Shown in pieces: positions 1 through 8,292 of a DNA stretch of 64,000 nt. The position numbers and the translations under genes are program-made. The stretch's first letter is position 1; each line of letters opens with the position of its first letter. The stretch lies in contig NZ_BMRV01000011.1 in the NCBI RefSeq assembly GCF_014648815.1, positions 186,001-250,000 on the forward strand. Direction: 5' to 3'. The notes beneath the pieces are model-generated. The model made no database searches. It was not told the DNA's origin and saw only the letters and a list, made by a program, of their open reading frames with translations. Source of the DNA: Streptomyces flaveolus. GTDB lineage: Bacteria > Actinomycetota > Actinomycetes > Streptomycetales > Streptomycetaceae.

Positions 1-155
1 CCGGGGCCGCAGCCGATGTCCAGGATCCTCATGTGCGGCTTCAGCGAGCCGAGCAGGTACGCGGCCGAGTTGGCGGCGGTGCGCCAGGTGTGCGAGCGCA
101 GTACGGACTCGTGGTGTCCGTGCGTGTAGACGGCGGTCTCCTGGTGTCCTGGCAT
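1..155 (-). CDS. SAM-dependent methyltransferase, N-terminal fragment (3' end outside window)
   Basis: Only the first 51 codons are in the window, read leftwards from an ATG at 155. The translation opens MPGHQETAVYTHGHHESVLR and ends in MRILDIGCGP, the glycine-rich motif I of class I methyltransferases, which binds S-adenosylmethionine. The lead-in (short helix, then TWRTAANSAAYLLG) resembles UbiE/MenG-type enzymes that streptomycetes carry in many copies. A GAGGGG ribosome binding site lies 7 bases before the ATG. The substrate cannot be judged because the acceptor-binding part is missing. Confidence 0.75.
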   Translation of the reverse strand, partial: MPGHQETAVYTHGHHESVLRSHTWRTAANSAAYLLGSLKPHMRILDIGCGP

Positions 156-312
156 GGCCGATCCCCTCGTTGCGACTGCGCGACGCACCGGTGCGCGGGG
201 TGCGGCGACCCCGCCCGGCAGCAGGATCACCGTACGCCCGCGCGCCACATGATGAGACCGGCGTTTTGCTATGTGGACTGACGGAGTGTCAGGAAAAAGG
301 AGTGTCCGACGG

Positions 313-1827
313 TCAGGAAGCCTTTCGGGGAATGTGGCTGCCGGTCAGCGGCCGGTAGACGGTGAGCGCCTCGGGCAGCTTCTCCAACGTCAGCTCGCCC
401 TGCGCCTCGGTGATCTCGCCGTCGTACGCCAGCAGGGTGCCCGGCGCTACACCGGTCAGCCGCAGCCGCCCCACCTGCACCGCCGCGTGGGCGGGGGAGC
501 GGGTCAACGGCCCGGCGAGCGCCGCGGAGAGCAGCCGCAGGGCCGGCCGGCGGCCACCGTGCACCACCCGGATGTCCAGCTGCCCGTCCGCCAGGTCCAG
601 CCGGCGGCCGGGTGCCAGACCCATCCGGTGGTACGTGCCGTTGCCCGCGAACAGCATCCACAGCGGGCGCCTGCGCCCCTGCACCTCGGCCTCCAGCGGA
701 TGCCGGTCGGCGCGCAGCACCCGCACCGCCGCGAGCACCCCGGCCGGCCAGCCGCCGATCCGGGGCGACCAGTGCTCCCGCTCGCGCACCAGCTCCGGGT
801 ACACGCCGAGACTGAAGGTGTTCAGGAAGATGCCGCGCTGCTCACCGGAGACGAACCGGCCGACGTCCACCCGCACGCCCTCCCCGCCCTCCAGCGCCCG
901 GCACAGATCCTTGACGTCCTCCACGCCCAGGTCGTAGGCGAAGTGGTTGAGCGTGCCGCCCGGCAGCACCGCCAGCGGCAGGCCGTGGCGCAGCGCGATC
1001 TCCGCGGCGGCGTTCACGGTGCCGTCGCCGCCGCAGACGCCGAGCACCCGGGCGCGTTCCGCGGCCTTCTCCAGCTCGGCGCCGACGTCCCCCGGCTCGC
1101 ACTCGACGACCTCGGCCCCGGGCAGCGCGTCGCACAGCGCGCGCACCCGGTCCGCGGTGCCCGAGGCGATGTTCGCCACCATCACCAGGCCCTCGCCCCG
1201 GGGCAGCGCCGGGACGTCGGCGCGCGGCCTGGCCGGCGGGACGAGCTGTGCGCGCGTGGGCACCATGCCCCGTACGGCGAACGCGGCGCCCGCCCCCAGC
1301 GCCGCCCCGGCGAGCACGTCGCTCGGGAAGTGCACACCCGTGTAGACCCGCGAGAGGGCCACCGCGGCGGCCACCGGCGCCACCGCGGCGCCCCACGCCG
1401 GTGACTCCAGCGCGACGCCGGTCGCGAACGCGGCGGCCGACGCGGCGTGTCCCGACGGGAAGGACGTGGTGATCGGCTGCCGCTTCAGCTGCCGGACCAC
1501 CGGCACCGGGTCCAGCACGGGACGGGGGCGGCGGACCGAGCGCTTGCCGAGCGTGTTGATCGTCAAGGAGGCCAGACTCAGCGAGGCGAGGCCCCGGACG
1601 GCGGCGCGACGGGACCGCGGGGTGCGGGCCGCGGCCAGCGCGGCGGCCGCCGCGAACCACAGCACGCCGTGGTTGGCGCTGCGGCTGAGCCGGGGCAGCA
1701 GGTGGTCGGCGCCGGGCCAGTGCCGGGCGGCGACCGACTCGAACACACGCTGGTCCAGTCGCAGCAGGCCGTCGCGGACCGGATGCGGGCCGGGCGTCGG
1801 GGCGGTGAGGTCTACGTCGGGGCTCAT
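313..1827 (-). CDS. PAP2 phosphatase-diacylglycerol kinase fusion protein
   Basis: 504 residues joining two lipid enzymes. Residues about 20-190 are a membrane PAP2-type phosphatase with all three signature blocks: KRSVRRPRP (95-103), PSGH (124-127) and SRVYTGVHFPSD (159-170), where the two histidines and the aspartate form the catalytic centre. Residues about 213-504 are a diacylglycerol kinase/LCB5-like catalytic domain with the nucleotide-binding GGDGTVN (266-272). Fusions of this type are known in actinobacteria and would both dephosphorylate and phosphorylate lipids such as phosphatidate/diacylglycerol; the true substrates are inferred. The gene is divergent from the ABC-F gene across about 120 bp. 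Confidence 0.88.
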   Translation of the reverse strand: MSPDVDLTAPTPGPHPVRDGLLRLDQRVFESVAARHWPGADHLLPRLSRSANHGVLWFAAAAALAAARTPRSRRAAVRGLASLSLASLTINTLGKRSVRRPRPVLDPVPVVRQLKRQPITTSFPSGHAASAAAFATGVALESPAWGAAVAPVAAAVALSRVYTGVHFPSDVLAGAALGAGAAFAVRGMVPTRAQLVPPARPRADVPALPRGEGLVMVANIASGTADRVRALCDALPGAEVVECEPGDVGAELEKAAERARVLGVCGGDGTVNAAAEIALRHGLPLAVLPGGTLNHFAYDLGVEDVKDLCRALEGGEGVRVDVGRFVSGEQRGIFLNTFSLGVYPELVREREHWSPRIGGWPAGVLAAVRVLRADRHPLEAEVQGRRRPLWMLFAGNGTYHRMGLAPGRRLDLADGQLDIRVVHGGRRPALRLLSAALAGPLTRSPAHAAVQVGRLRLTGVAPGTLLAYDGEITEAQGELTLEKLPEALTVYRPLTGSHIPRKAS

Positions 1828-1948
1828 TCCTCACGCCTACCCGGCGGACGGGGTTTCCTGCGGGTGGCGTGCCGCACCTGCCCCGGCCCGGCCCGCACCA
1901 GGGGAAAGCATTTGCCCGCACGGCGTCCGGGGCCGCAGAATCCGGCCC

Positions 1949-3568
1949 ATGGGTCATCTCGAAGCCGCGCACCTGGAGTACTACCTCCCCGACGGGAGGG
2001 CGCTGCTCGGCGATGCCTCCTTCCGAGTGGGCGAGGGCGCCGTCGTGGCCCTCGTCGGACCCAACGGGGCCGGCAAGACCACCCTGCTGCGCCTGCTGTC
2101 CGGGGAGCTCAAGCCGCACGGCGGGACCGTCACCGTGGGCGGCGGCCTCGGGGTCATGCGCCAGTTCGTGGGCTCCGTGCGCGACGAGACGACCGTGCGG
2201 GACCTGCTGGTGTCCGTCGCGCCGCCCCGCATCCGCGAGGCCGCGCGCGCCGTCGACGCCGCCGAGCACGCCATCATGACGGTCGACGACGAGGCCGCCC
2301 AGATGCGCTACGCGCAGGCCCTCGCCGACTGGGCCGAGGTCCAGGGGTACGAGGCCGAGACGCTGTGGGACATCTGCACCACGGCCGCGCTCGGCGTCCC
2401 CTACGACAAGGCCCAGTGGCGGCAGGTGCGCACGCTCTCCGGCGGCGAGCAGAAACGCCTCGTCCTGGAGGCACTGCTGCGCGGCACCGACGAGGTGCTG
2501 CTGCTCGACGAGCCGGACAACTATCTCGACGTGCCCGGCAAGCGCTGGCTGGAGGAGCGGCTGAGGGAGACCCGCAAGACAGTCCTCTTCGTCTCCCACG
2601 ACCGCGAACTCCTCGCCCGCGCCGCCCAGAAGATCGTCTCCCTCGAACCCGGCCCCGCCGGCGCCGACGCCTGGGTGCACGGCGGCGGCTTCGCCACCTT
2701 CCACGAGGCCCGCCGCGAGCGCTTCGCCCGCTTCGAGGAGCTGCGCCGCCGCTGGGACGAGAAGCATGCCCAGCTCAAGAAGCTGGTGCTGGCGCTGCGT
2801 CAGGCCGCCGCCGTCAGCCACGAGATGGCCTCGCGCTACGCGGCGGCCCAGACCCGGCTGCGCAAGTTCGAGGAGGCCGGGCCGCCGCCCGAGCCGCCCC
2901 GCGAGCAGGACATCAGGATGCGCCTCAAGGGCGGCCGGACCGGCGTCCGCGCCGTCACCTGCGAGGGCCTTGAGCTCACCGGCCTGATGAAGCCGTTCGA
3001 CCTGGAGGTCTTCTACGGGGAACGGGTCGCCGTCCTCGGCTCCAACGGCTCCGGCAAGTCGCACTTCCTGCGGCTGCTCGCCGGCGAGGAGGTGGCGCAC
3101 ACCGGGAACTGGAAGCTCGGCGCGCGCGTGGTGCCGGGTCACTTCGCCCAGACCCACGCCCACCCCGAGCTGATGGGACGCACCCTCCTGGACATCCTGT
3201 GGAGCGAGCACTCCCAGGACCGGGGCGCCGCCATGTCCCGGCTGCGCCGCTACGAGCTGACCCAGCAGGCCGAGCAGACCTTCGAGAGGCTCTCCGGCGG
3301 TCAGCAGGCCCGCTTCCAGATCCTCCTGCTGGAACTGGAGGGCGTCACCGCCCTGCTGCTCGACGAGCCGACCGACAACCTCGACCTGGAATCGGCCGAA
3401 GCCCTCCAGGAAGGCCTGGAGGGCTTCGAGGGCACGGTCCTCGCGGTCACCCACGACCGCTGGTTCGCCCGCTCCTTCGACCGCTACCTCGTCTTCGGCA
3501 GCGACGGCCGCGTCCGCGAGACGCCGGAGCCGGTCTGGGACGAACGGCGGGTCGAGCGGGCCCGGTAG
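1949..3568 (+). CDS. ABC-F family ATPase (tandem ATP-binding cassettes, no membrane domain)
   Basis: 539 residues, two soluble ABC ATPase domains and no membrane segments, which defines the ABC-F class (ribosome-associated translation or antibiotic-protection factors). The first cassette has GPNGAGKT, LSGGEQKR and LLLDEPDNYLD; the second has GSNGSGKS, LSGGQQAR and LLLDEPTDNLD. A charged linker of about 80 residues (RFARFEELRRRWDEKHAQLK onward) corresponds to the P-site tRNA interaction motif. The frame is open far upstream, but the start at ATG 1949 (MGHLEAAHLEYYL) gives the usual family length. Whether it gives antibiotic resistance or acts in housekeeping translation cannot be told from sequence. 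Confidence 0.9.
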   Translation: MGHLEAAHLEYYLPDGRALLGDASFRVGEGAVVALVGPNGAGKTTLLRLLSGELKPHGGTVTVGGGLGVMRQFVGSVRDETTVRDLLVSVAPPRIREAARAVDAAEHAIMTVDDEAAQMRYAQALADWAEVQGYEAETLWDICTTAALGVPYDKAQWRQVRTLSGGEQKRLVLEALLRGTDEVLLLDEPDNYLDVPGKRWLEERLRETRKTVLFVSHDRELLARAAQKIVSLEPGPAGADAWVHGGGFATFHEARRERFARFEELRRRWDEKHAQLKKLVLALRQAAAVSHEMASRYAAAQTRLRKFEEAGPPPEPPREQDIRMRLKGGRTGVRAVTCEGLELTGLMKPFDLEVFYGERVAVLGSNGSGKSHFLRLLAGEEVAHTGNWKLGARVVPGHFAQTHAHPELMGRTLLDILWSEHSQDRGAAMSRLRRYELTQQAEQTFERLSGGQQARFQILLLELEGVTALLLDEPTDNLDLESAEALQEGLEGFEGTVLAVTHDRWFARSFDRYLVFGSDGRVRETPEPVWDERRVERAR

Positions 3569-3608
3569 CCGGCCGCCGGGCACCACGCCGAGGGCGGCGG
3601 GGGAGCGC

Positions 3609-4730
3609 TCAGCGCCAGCGCAGCAGGGCGCCGAGACCGCCCACCGGCGCGTCGTCCGCCGCCTCCCGCGGCAGGGCCGGTGTCACCGAGATCGCCGGGG
3701 CACCGGTCATCACCGCCGAGCGCAGCAGCGCGTCGTCCGCGCGGGCCGACCAGGAGTTCTGCTCGCCGAGTGTCTTCAGCTCCGTACGGCGCATCGCCAA
3801 CTGGTCCGCGTCCTCGCCGATCCACACCTCGCGGTGGGTGTCCGGCCCGTCCGGGATGATCAGCAACTCGTCGATGCGGTGCTCCCGGGCGGCCTCGATC
3901 AGCGCCGGCACGCCCTCCGCCGCGGCGGCCCGGCCCTCGCCGTCGGGCGCGCGGGCGGCCAGGAACCTGTCCAGGTCGTCCCGCGCCCGCGCGCGCACGT
4001 GATCGTCGCGCAGCCGCTCCACGTCACCGTCCAGCAGCCGGCTGCCCGCGCCGTGCGCGGCCTCCACGATCCGGTCCTGCAGCCGCTTGGGCATCCGCTC
4101 GTGCACGGCCCGCCGCTCGCGGTCGTCACCCACCAGGATCAGCAGGTCGGCGCCCGTCTCCTCCTGGCACACGGCGAGCGCGTCCGCGATCTCCGCCGCG
4201 TTGTGCTCCCAGGTGTTCTCCACCCGCAGCTGGAAGTGGCGCTCCGACCAGTCGACGGTGCTCGTGCGGTGCACGGGCCACTGCCGTCCGGTCACCGAGC
4301 CCGCGTCCCGGCTGCCCAGCGCGCTGCGCAGCTCGAAGTCGGCACCCTTGCGGTCGATGTACGCCACGACGCACACCGGGTCCTCGCCCGCCAGCTCCAG
4401 CAGCGGCGCCACGTGCGGCAGCGGTGCCCAGCGGGCCTCGGTGCCGCCCTGCGGGGCGCGTGCCAGCGGCGGGTCGAGGATCACCTGCCCGGCCCGGGCG
4501 AAGAGCGCCCGCCCGTGTGGGTCGGTGGAGTGGCGCATCCCGTCCAGGGCCTCCCGCACCGCCCGGCAGGTCGCGTCGTCCGCGCCCTGCGCAGCCAGCT
4601 CCCGGGCCACCGCGGCGGCCGTCAGCTCACGTTCGTGGGGGGTGTCCTCCGTGTGCTGGGAGAGGTCGACGTACACGGAGGCCCAGGGCCCCTGATGTTC
4701 GTAGAGTGGATGCAGAAAGGCGAGTTCCAT
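3609..4730 (-). CDS. Vms1/eRF1-like protein, bacterial-archaeo-eukaryotic release factor (baeRF) type
   Basis: 373 residues starting MELAFLHPLYEHQG after a GGGAGGGAG ribosome binding site. The frame is open 128 codons further upstream, but that part lacks a ribosome site and crosses the divergent gene. The architecture fits the baeRF family 2 proteins common in Streptomyces: an N-terminal alpha/beta domain (ASVYVDLSQHTEDTPHERE), a central eRF1 domain-2-like part with LLILVGDDRERR, and a C-terminal domain-3-like part ending ADDALLRSAVMTGAPAI. These proteins are predicted to act on ribosomes or peptidyl-tRNA, often under stress; no function is proven for this subgroup. No GGQ-type hydrolysis motif is evident. 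Confidence 0.7.
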   Translation of the reverse strand: MELAFLHPLYEHQGPWASVYVDLSQHTEDTPHERELTAAAVARELAAQGADDATCRAVREALDGMRHSTDPHGRALFARAGQVILDPPLARAPQGGTEARWAPLPHVAPLLELAGEDPVCVVAYIDRKGADFELRSALGSRDAGSVTGRQWPVHRTSTVDWSERHFQLRVENTWEHNAAEIADALAVCQEETGADLLILVGDDRERRAVHERMPKRLQDRIVEAAHGAGSRLLDGDVERLRDDHVRARARDDLDRFLAARAPDGEGRAAAAEGVPALIEAAREHRIDELLIIPDGPDTHREVWIGEDADQLAMRRTELKTLGEQNSWSARADDALLRSAVMTGAPAISVTPALPREAADDAPVGGLGALLRWR

Positions 4731-4790
4731 GGCTCCCTCCCGGATGCCGCTCGGGGGTGGTAGTGCTTCCGGGGCGGGTACCCGGACCGC

Positions 4791-5069
4791 ATGAACGAAC
4801 ACGACACGCGGGACGACACCGCGACCGGGGTGGACCCGGGCCGCCTGGACGACCAGCAGCTCATGAAGGAGCTGGAGACCATCCACCGCACGCGCCACGA
4901 CACCCTGCTGTACGGCTCGAACGACGCGCTGCGGGCCCACAACGGGCGCATGGCTCAGCTGGAGGGCGAATGGCTGCGCCGCAATCCCCGGCGCTCGGTC
5001 GCCTCGGGCCGCACCCGCGAGGGCGCCCGGGAGCGGAGCTCCGGGGAGAACGCCGCCCCCGGCGCCTGA
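4791..5069 (+). CDS. Small conserved protein, DUF6158-like
   Basis: 92 residues, hydrophilic and probably all-helical: DDQQLMKELETIHRTRHDTL is followed by LLYGSNDALRAHNGRMAQLE and a basic, disordered tail. The pattern matches the short Streptomyces family called DUF6158, of unknown function. It lies between a baeRF-like gene, with which it shares a 60-bp divergent promoter region, and a DJ-1/PfpI gene, so a stress-related role is possible but only by context. The 3' end is closed by a 22-bp perfect hairpin. A GGGTAC hexamer 10 bases before the ATG may be part of a promoter. Confidence 0.7.
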   Translation: MNEHDTRDDTATGVDPGRLDDQQLMKELETIHRTRHDTLLYGSNDALRAHNGRMAQLEGEWLRRNPRRSVASGRTREGARERSSGENAAPGA

Positions 5070-5115
5070 CCGCCGCGACCGACAGGGTGTACCGCCCGCG
5101 TGTGACGCCCGCACA

Positions 5116-5162
5116 CGGGCCCGGTCGGCGGCGCGTACGGTACGCGCCGCCGACCGGGCCCG
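5116..5162. terminator. Perfect 22-bp stem-loop, bidirectional terminator
   Basis: Positions 5116-5137 and 5141-5162 are exact reverse complements with a 3-base loop (CGG). The element sits between two convergent genes (4791-5069 and 5202-5741) and can end transcription from both sides. The U-tract is lacking, as is usual in Streptomyces. Confidence 0.85.
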
Positions 5163-5201
5163 GTGACGTGGGGGGCCGCCCCGCGGGGCGCCCCGCGGGG
5201 C

Positions 5202-5741
5202 TCAGCCGGCCTTGGCGAACTCGGCGAGGAAGGTCTCGCAGAACGCCTTGAGATCGTCCGGCTTCCGGCTGGTGACCAGGGTGTTGTCGCCGTGGTCGCA
5301 GACCTTCACCTGTTCGTCGACCCAGGTGGCGCCCGCGTTGCGCAGGTCGGTCCGCAGGCTCGGCCACGAGGTCACGACGCGGCCGCGTACGACGTCGGCC
5401 TCGACGAGCGTCCACGGGGCGTGGCAGATCGCGGCCACCGGCCGGCCCTGCTCGAAGAAGTCCCGGACGAACGCCACGGCCTTCTCGTCCATCCGCAGGA
5501 AGTCCGGGTTGGCCACGCCACCCGGCAGGACCAGCCCGCCGAACGAGTCGGCCGACGTCTCGCCCACCACCTCGTCCACGGGGAACGTGTCCGCCTTGTC
5601 GAGGTGGTCGAAGGCCTGGATCTCACCGGACTGCGTGGAGACGAGCACGGGCTCGTGGCCCGCGTCCTTCGCCGCCTGCCACGGCTCGGTCAGCTCGACC
5701 TGCTCCACGCCCTCGGGCGCGGTCAGAAATGCGATGCGCAT
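5202..5741 (-). CDS. DJ-1/PfpI family protein (type 1 glutamine amidotransferase-like)
   Basis: 179 residues from ATG 5741 (MRIAFLTAPEGVEQVELTEP), preceded by GGAAAGGAA. The nucleophile elbow is AAICHAPW, with the cysteine followed by histidine as in PfpI/YhbO/DJ-1-like proteins. GGLVLPGG is the typical oxyanion-loop region. Members have been reported as deglycases, chaperones or peptidases that protect against carbonyl or oxidative stress; which of these applies is unknown. It lies downstream of a CBS protein and a DUF2795 protein on the same strand and may be the last gene of that stress-type operon, although a gap of about 110 bp separates it. Confidence 0.87.
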   Translation of the reverse strand: MRIAFLTAPEGVEQVELTEPWQAAKDAGHEPVLVSTQSGEIQAFDHLDKADTFPVDEVVGETSADSFGGLVLPGGVANPDFLRMDEKAVAFVRDFFEQGRPVAAICHAPWTLVEADVVRGRVVTSWPSLRTDLRNAGATWVDEQVKVCDHGDNTLVTSRKPDDLKAFCETFLAEFAKAG

Positions 5742-5852
5742 GTGGTTCGGATTCCTTTCCGGCACGCCGGCGGCCGTCACCGCCCGGCGCGCGCGTCTCG
5801 TTCGGCCGCGAGGCCACGGCCCCGCGGGCACCGCGGCCCCCGCGGGGCGCCG

Positions 5853-6287
5853 TCAGACGCCGTCCACGGCGTCCGGTTCCGCGCGGCTGATGTCGGCGAG
5901 CGCCGAGTCGGGATCCCGGGCCTCGGCCAGATCGCCGAGACTCACCATCCCCACCGGCAGCCCGTCCTCCACGACCGGCAGCCGGCGCACGGCGTGCTCA
6001 CGCATCAGCGTGACCGCGTCCGCCACCGGATCACCGGGGGAGACCGTCAGCGGATCGGGGGTGCAGACTGTGCGGACGCTCACCGCCATGGGGTCGGTGC
6101 CGTCCGCCACGGCCCGCACCGTGATGTCCCGGTCGGTCAGCACGCCCACGACGTCCTGGCCGTCCGCGACCACCACATCGCCGATGTTCTGCGTGCGCAT
6201 CAACTGCGCCGCCTCGACGAGGGAGGAGTCCGGGCGGACGGCGACCACACCCGGAGTCATGACGTCCCTCACGTACTCGGCCATCAC
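5853..6287 (-). CDS. CBS-domain pair protein
   Basis: 144 residues made of two CBS modules (about 3-60 and 72-125). The first contains IGDVVVADGQDVVGVLTDRD and the second VRRLPVVEDGLPVGMVSLGD, both the standard hairpin and helix that bind adenosyl ligands (AMP, ATP, NADH). Stand-alone CBS pairs act as energy or redox sensors on partner proteins. The start is GTG 6287 with GGAAGGG just before it (ATG 6284 is an alternative). Only 18 bases separate it from the DUF2795 gene upstream, so both are probably one transcript. Confidence 0.88.
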   Translation of the reverse strand: MMAEYVRDVMTPGVVAVRPDSSLVEAAQLMRTQNIGDVVVADGQDVVGVLTDRDITVRAVADGTDPMAVSVRTVCTPDPLTVSPGDPVADAVTLMREHAVRRLPVVEDGLPVGMVSLGDLAEARDPDSALADISRAEPDAVDGV

Positions 6288-6305
6288 GGCCCGCCCTTCC
6301 GGCGC

Positions 6306-6698
6306 CTACGCGCCCTGTGGCCCACCGCTCTCGGTCAGGGCCACGGCCAGTTCCTGGACGTTGTCGTAGCGCGCCTTGTCGGGCAGCCGTTGCAGACCCT
6401 CGACGAGGGCGTCGGGCGCGTTGCCGCGGCGCAGGGCGCGGCCCAGCTCCCGGGGACCCGCGGGAAAGGTGCCGCGCGTCAGGTTCCTGGCCAGCTCCAG
6501 CCGGAGCGCCTCCAGGTACGTCGGTCCGCGGCCCGGGGTCACCGGCCCGTACATGACGTCCGGGTCGTCCTCGGCGATGGGTTCCGGGTCGTTCCACTCC
6601 TCGCTGCGGGTGGGGTGCCCGGACCTGAGCAGACCCTGCAGTTCGTGCTTCATCTCGTCGTCGCGGTGGACGCTCATCCGGTCACTGCCTCGCTGCAT
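6306..6698 (-). CDS. DUF2795 domain protein
   Basis: 130 residues. The C-terminal half (about 75-122, TFPAGPRELGRALRRGNAPD then LVEGLQRLPDKARYDNVQEL) matches the DUF2795 domain, a small helical module frequent in actinobacteria and often seen beside stress genes. The N-terminal half is acidic and probably disordered. ATG 6698 is preferred over ATG 6677 because GGAGGGAG lies 6 bases before it. It heads a small leftward operon with the CBS gene. Function is unknown. Confidence 0.78.
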   Translation of the reverse strand: MQRGSDRMSVHRDDEMKHELQGLLRSGHPTRSEEWNDPEPIAEDDPDVMYGPVTPGRGPTYLEALRLELARNLTRGTFPAGPRELGRALRRGNAPDALVEGLQRLPDKARYDNVQELAVALTESGGPQGA

Positions 6699-6734
6699 GT
6701 GTCTCCCTCCACATCCTCAGGGGGTGCCGACCGC

Positions 6735-6759
6735 GTACCCGGCCACCGACGGCCGACAC
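6735..6759 (-). promoter_or_regulatory. Possible SigB/F-type promoter for the DUF2795-CBS operon
   Basis: On the minus strand GTGT (6759-6756) is followed after 15 bases by GGGTAC (6740-6735), close to the GTTT-N14-16-GGGTA(C) pattern used by SigB-family sigma factors. The -35 match is imperfect. A SigB-family sigma gene lies 600 bp away. Confidence 0.35.
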
Positions 6760-6900
6760 GGATTCACCCGGACGGGTCCGCCCCGATTTGCCCGGCCACG
6801 GAGCGTACGGCCGCGTGCACCGTGGGTTTGCCCGGCGCCCGCGGGGAACCCGCCCCGGGCACCACCCCCCACGCCCACCCCTTTCAGGGAAGGACGGATC

Positions 6901-7053
6901 ATGGCGGTGCTGCTCGCTGTGTTCATCCCGGTCCTCATGCTCGGCGTGGTGCTGGCCCTGGGCAGGTACGAGGATCTGGTGCTGCCGGGCACCCCACCGC
7001 CGTCCGGCGATCCCGAACCGGCCGCGGCGCCGGAACTGCCGTCGGCGCGCTGA
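6901..7053 (+). CDS. Small single-span membrane protein
   Basis: 50 residues from ATG 6901, with GGGAAGGA 6 bases upstream. One hydrophobic helix at the N-terminus (LLAVFIPVLMLGVVLALGRY) is followed by a short Pro/Ala-rich tail. No family is recognised. It lies between the DUF2795 operon and the sigma factor gene, in a 640-bp stretch with little else. A real gene is supported by the ribosome site and the clear membrane helix, but such a short frame could be spurious. Confidence 0.5.
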   Translation: MAVLLAVFIPVLMLGVVLALGRYEDLVLPGTPPPSGDPEPAAAPELPSAR

Positions 7054-7336
7054 CGGCCCGGGTGTTTGACAGCGGCGCGCGGGGGCAGGCGCAGGGGCAG
7101 TGCTTCGGACAGGAGGCACGTCCGTGGGAGCGGCGTGACGCCGCACGGACGCGTCCGTCCGGCTCCCGGACGCCCTCCCACGGTGACCGCCCGAACCCAG
7201 GGCCGTGTCGTCGCACCGCCGGCGCCCGTCCCGCGCCCCCGGAGAGCTCCGCGAGGCCCGGTGCCGGCCCGTGCCGGCCGGGCACCTGCCCGGCGCCACG
7301 ACAGGACCCCGCACTCCGAGGGAGTTGCGACGCACC

Positions 7337-8131
7337 ATGTCGATCCGAGCCGGAGCCAAGCACCCGCACGACGACGCCCCCGACACCGCGGACGCCTTCC
7401 GCCGCCTCGCCACCCTTCCCGAGGGCCCGGAGCGCGACGCGGTCCGGGACCGGATCGTCGAGGCCTGGCTGCCCATGGCCGAACGGCTCGCCGGACGTTT
7501 CCGTAGCCGCGGCGAGAGCTTCGAGGACCTGCGGCAGGTCGCGGCCCTCGGCCTCGTCAAGGCCGTAGACCGGTACGACCCCGCCCGCGGCAGCGCGTTC
7601 GAGAGCTACGCCGTGCCCACCGTCACCGGCGAGATCAAACGCCACTTCCGTGACCACATGTGGACCCTGCACGTGCCGCGCCGGGTCCAGGAACTGCGCA
7701 ACCGCGTCCGCTTCGCCGCTCAGGACCTGGCCCGGGCCACCCCCGGCCGCAGGCCCACCGTCGCCGAGATCGCCGAGCGCGCCGATCTCAGCGAGGAGGA
7801 GGTCCGGGAGGGCATGGAGGCACTGGAGAGCTTCACGGCCCTGTCCCTGGACGCCGAAGTCCCCGGCAGCGACGACGGCCACTCGCTCGTCGACGGCCTC
7901 GGCGCCCCCGATCCGGCCCTCGACACCGTCGTCGACCGCGAGGCCGTCAAGGAACGGCTGGCCGCCCTGCCCGAGAGGGAGCGCGCCATCCTGTACATGC
8001 GGTTCTTCGACGACATGACCCAGAGCCGCATCGCCGAGCAGCTCGGCATCTCCCAGATGCACGTCTCCCGGCTGATCAGCCGGTGCTGCGACCGGGTGCG
8101 GGAACAGGTGCTGCGGGATCCGGCCGCCTGA
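7337..8131 (+). CDS. sigK: SigB/SigF-family RNA polymerase sigma factor (SigK-like)
   Basis: 264 residues with the region 2-3-4 layout of the SigB/F/G group: region 2 FEDLRQVAALGLVKAVDRYD and FESYAVPTVTGEIKRHFRDH, region 3 RRPTVAEIAERADLSEEEV, region 4 LPERERAILYMRFFDDMTQS with the helix-turn-helix IAEQLGISQMHVSRLISRC. It directs polymerase to stress or developmental promoters. The start is ATG 7337 behind GAGGGAG; the frame is open 44 codons upstream without support. No anti-sigma or anti-anti-sigma gene is adjacent. The name rests on recalled gene order around S. coelicolor SCO6520 and should be treated as provisional; the family assignment is firm. Confidence 0.85.
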   Translation: MSIRAGAKHPHDDAPDTADAFRRLATLPEGPERDAVRDRIVEAWLPMAERLAGRFRSRGESFEDLRQVAALGLVKAVDRYDPARGSAFESYAVPTVTGEIKRHFRDHMWTLHVPRRVQELRNRVRFAAQDLARATPGRRPTVAEIAERADLSEEEVREGMEALESFTALSLDAEVPGSDDGHSLVDGLGAPDPALDTVVDREAVKERLAALPERERAILYMRFFDDMTQSRIAEQLGISQMHVSRLISRCCDRVREQVLRDPAA

Positions 8132-8292
8132 CCCGACGCGGCGGGCGGTCCGAAACCTGTTCCTCACCCACACGGGCGCCCCGGTCCCGCGAACGGCGCA
8201 CGGCGGCGCGCGCCACCGGGCCGGGCGGGCTGTGATGGCCGAGGGCGCGAGTGCCGTGCCCCCGCAGCCGTCGCTCGAAGGAGCCCGCACCC

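Noticed and set aside
842..3586. A 914-codon minus-strand frame across the ABC-F gene
   Set aside because: Antisense to a well-supported ABC-F gene; includes an out-of-frame reading of the PAP2-kinase gene.
5161..5205. GCCCCGCGGGGCGCCCCGCGGGG as a second structured element after the terminator
   Set aside because: Self-complementary GC runs of this type are frequent here and it adds nothing to the perfect hairpin directly before it.
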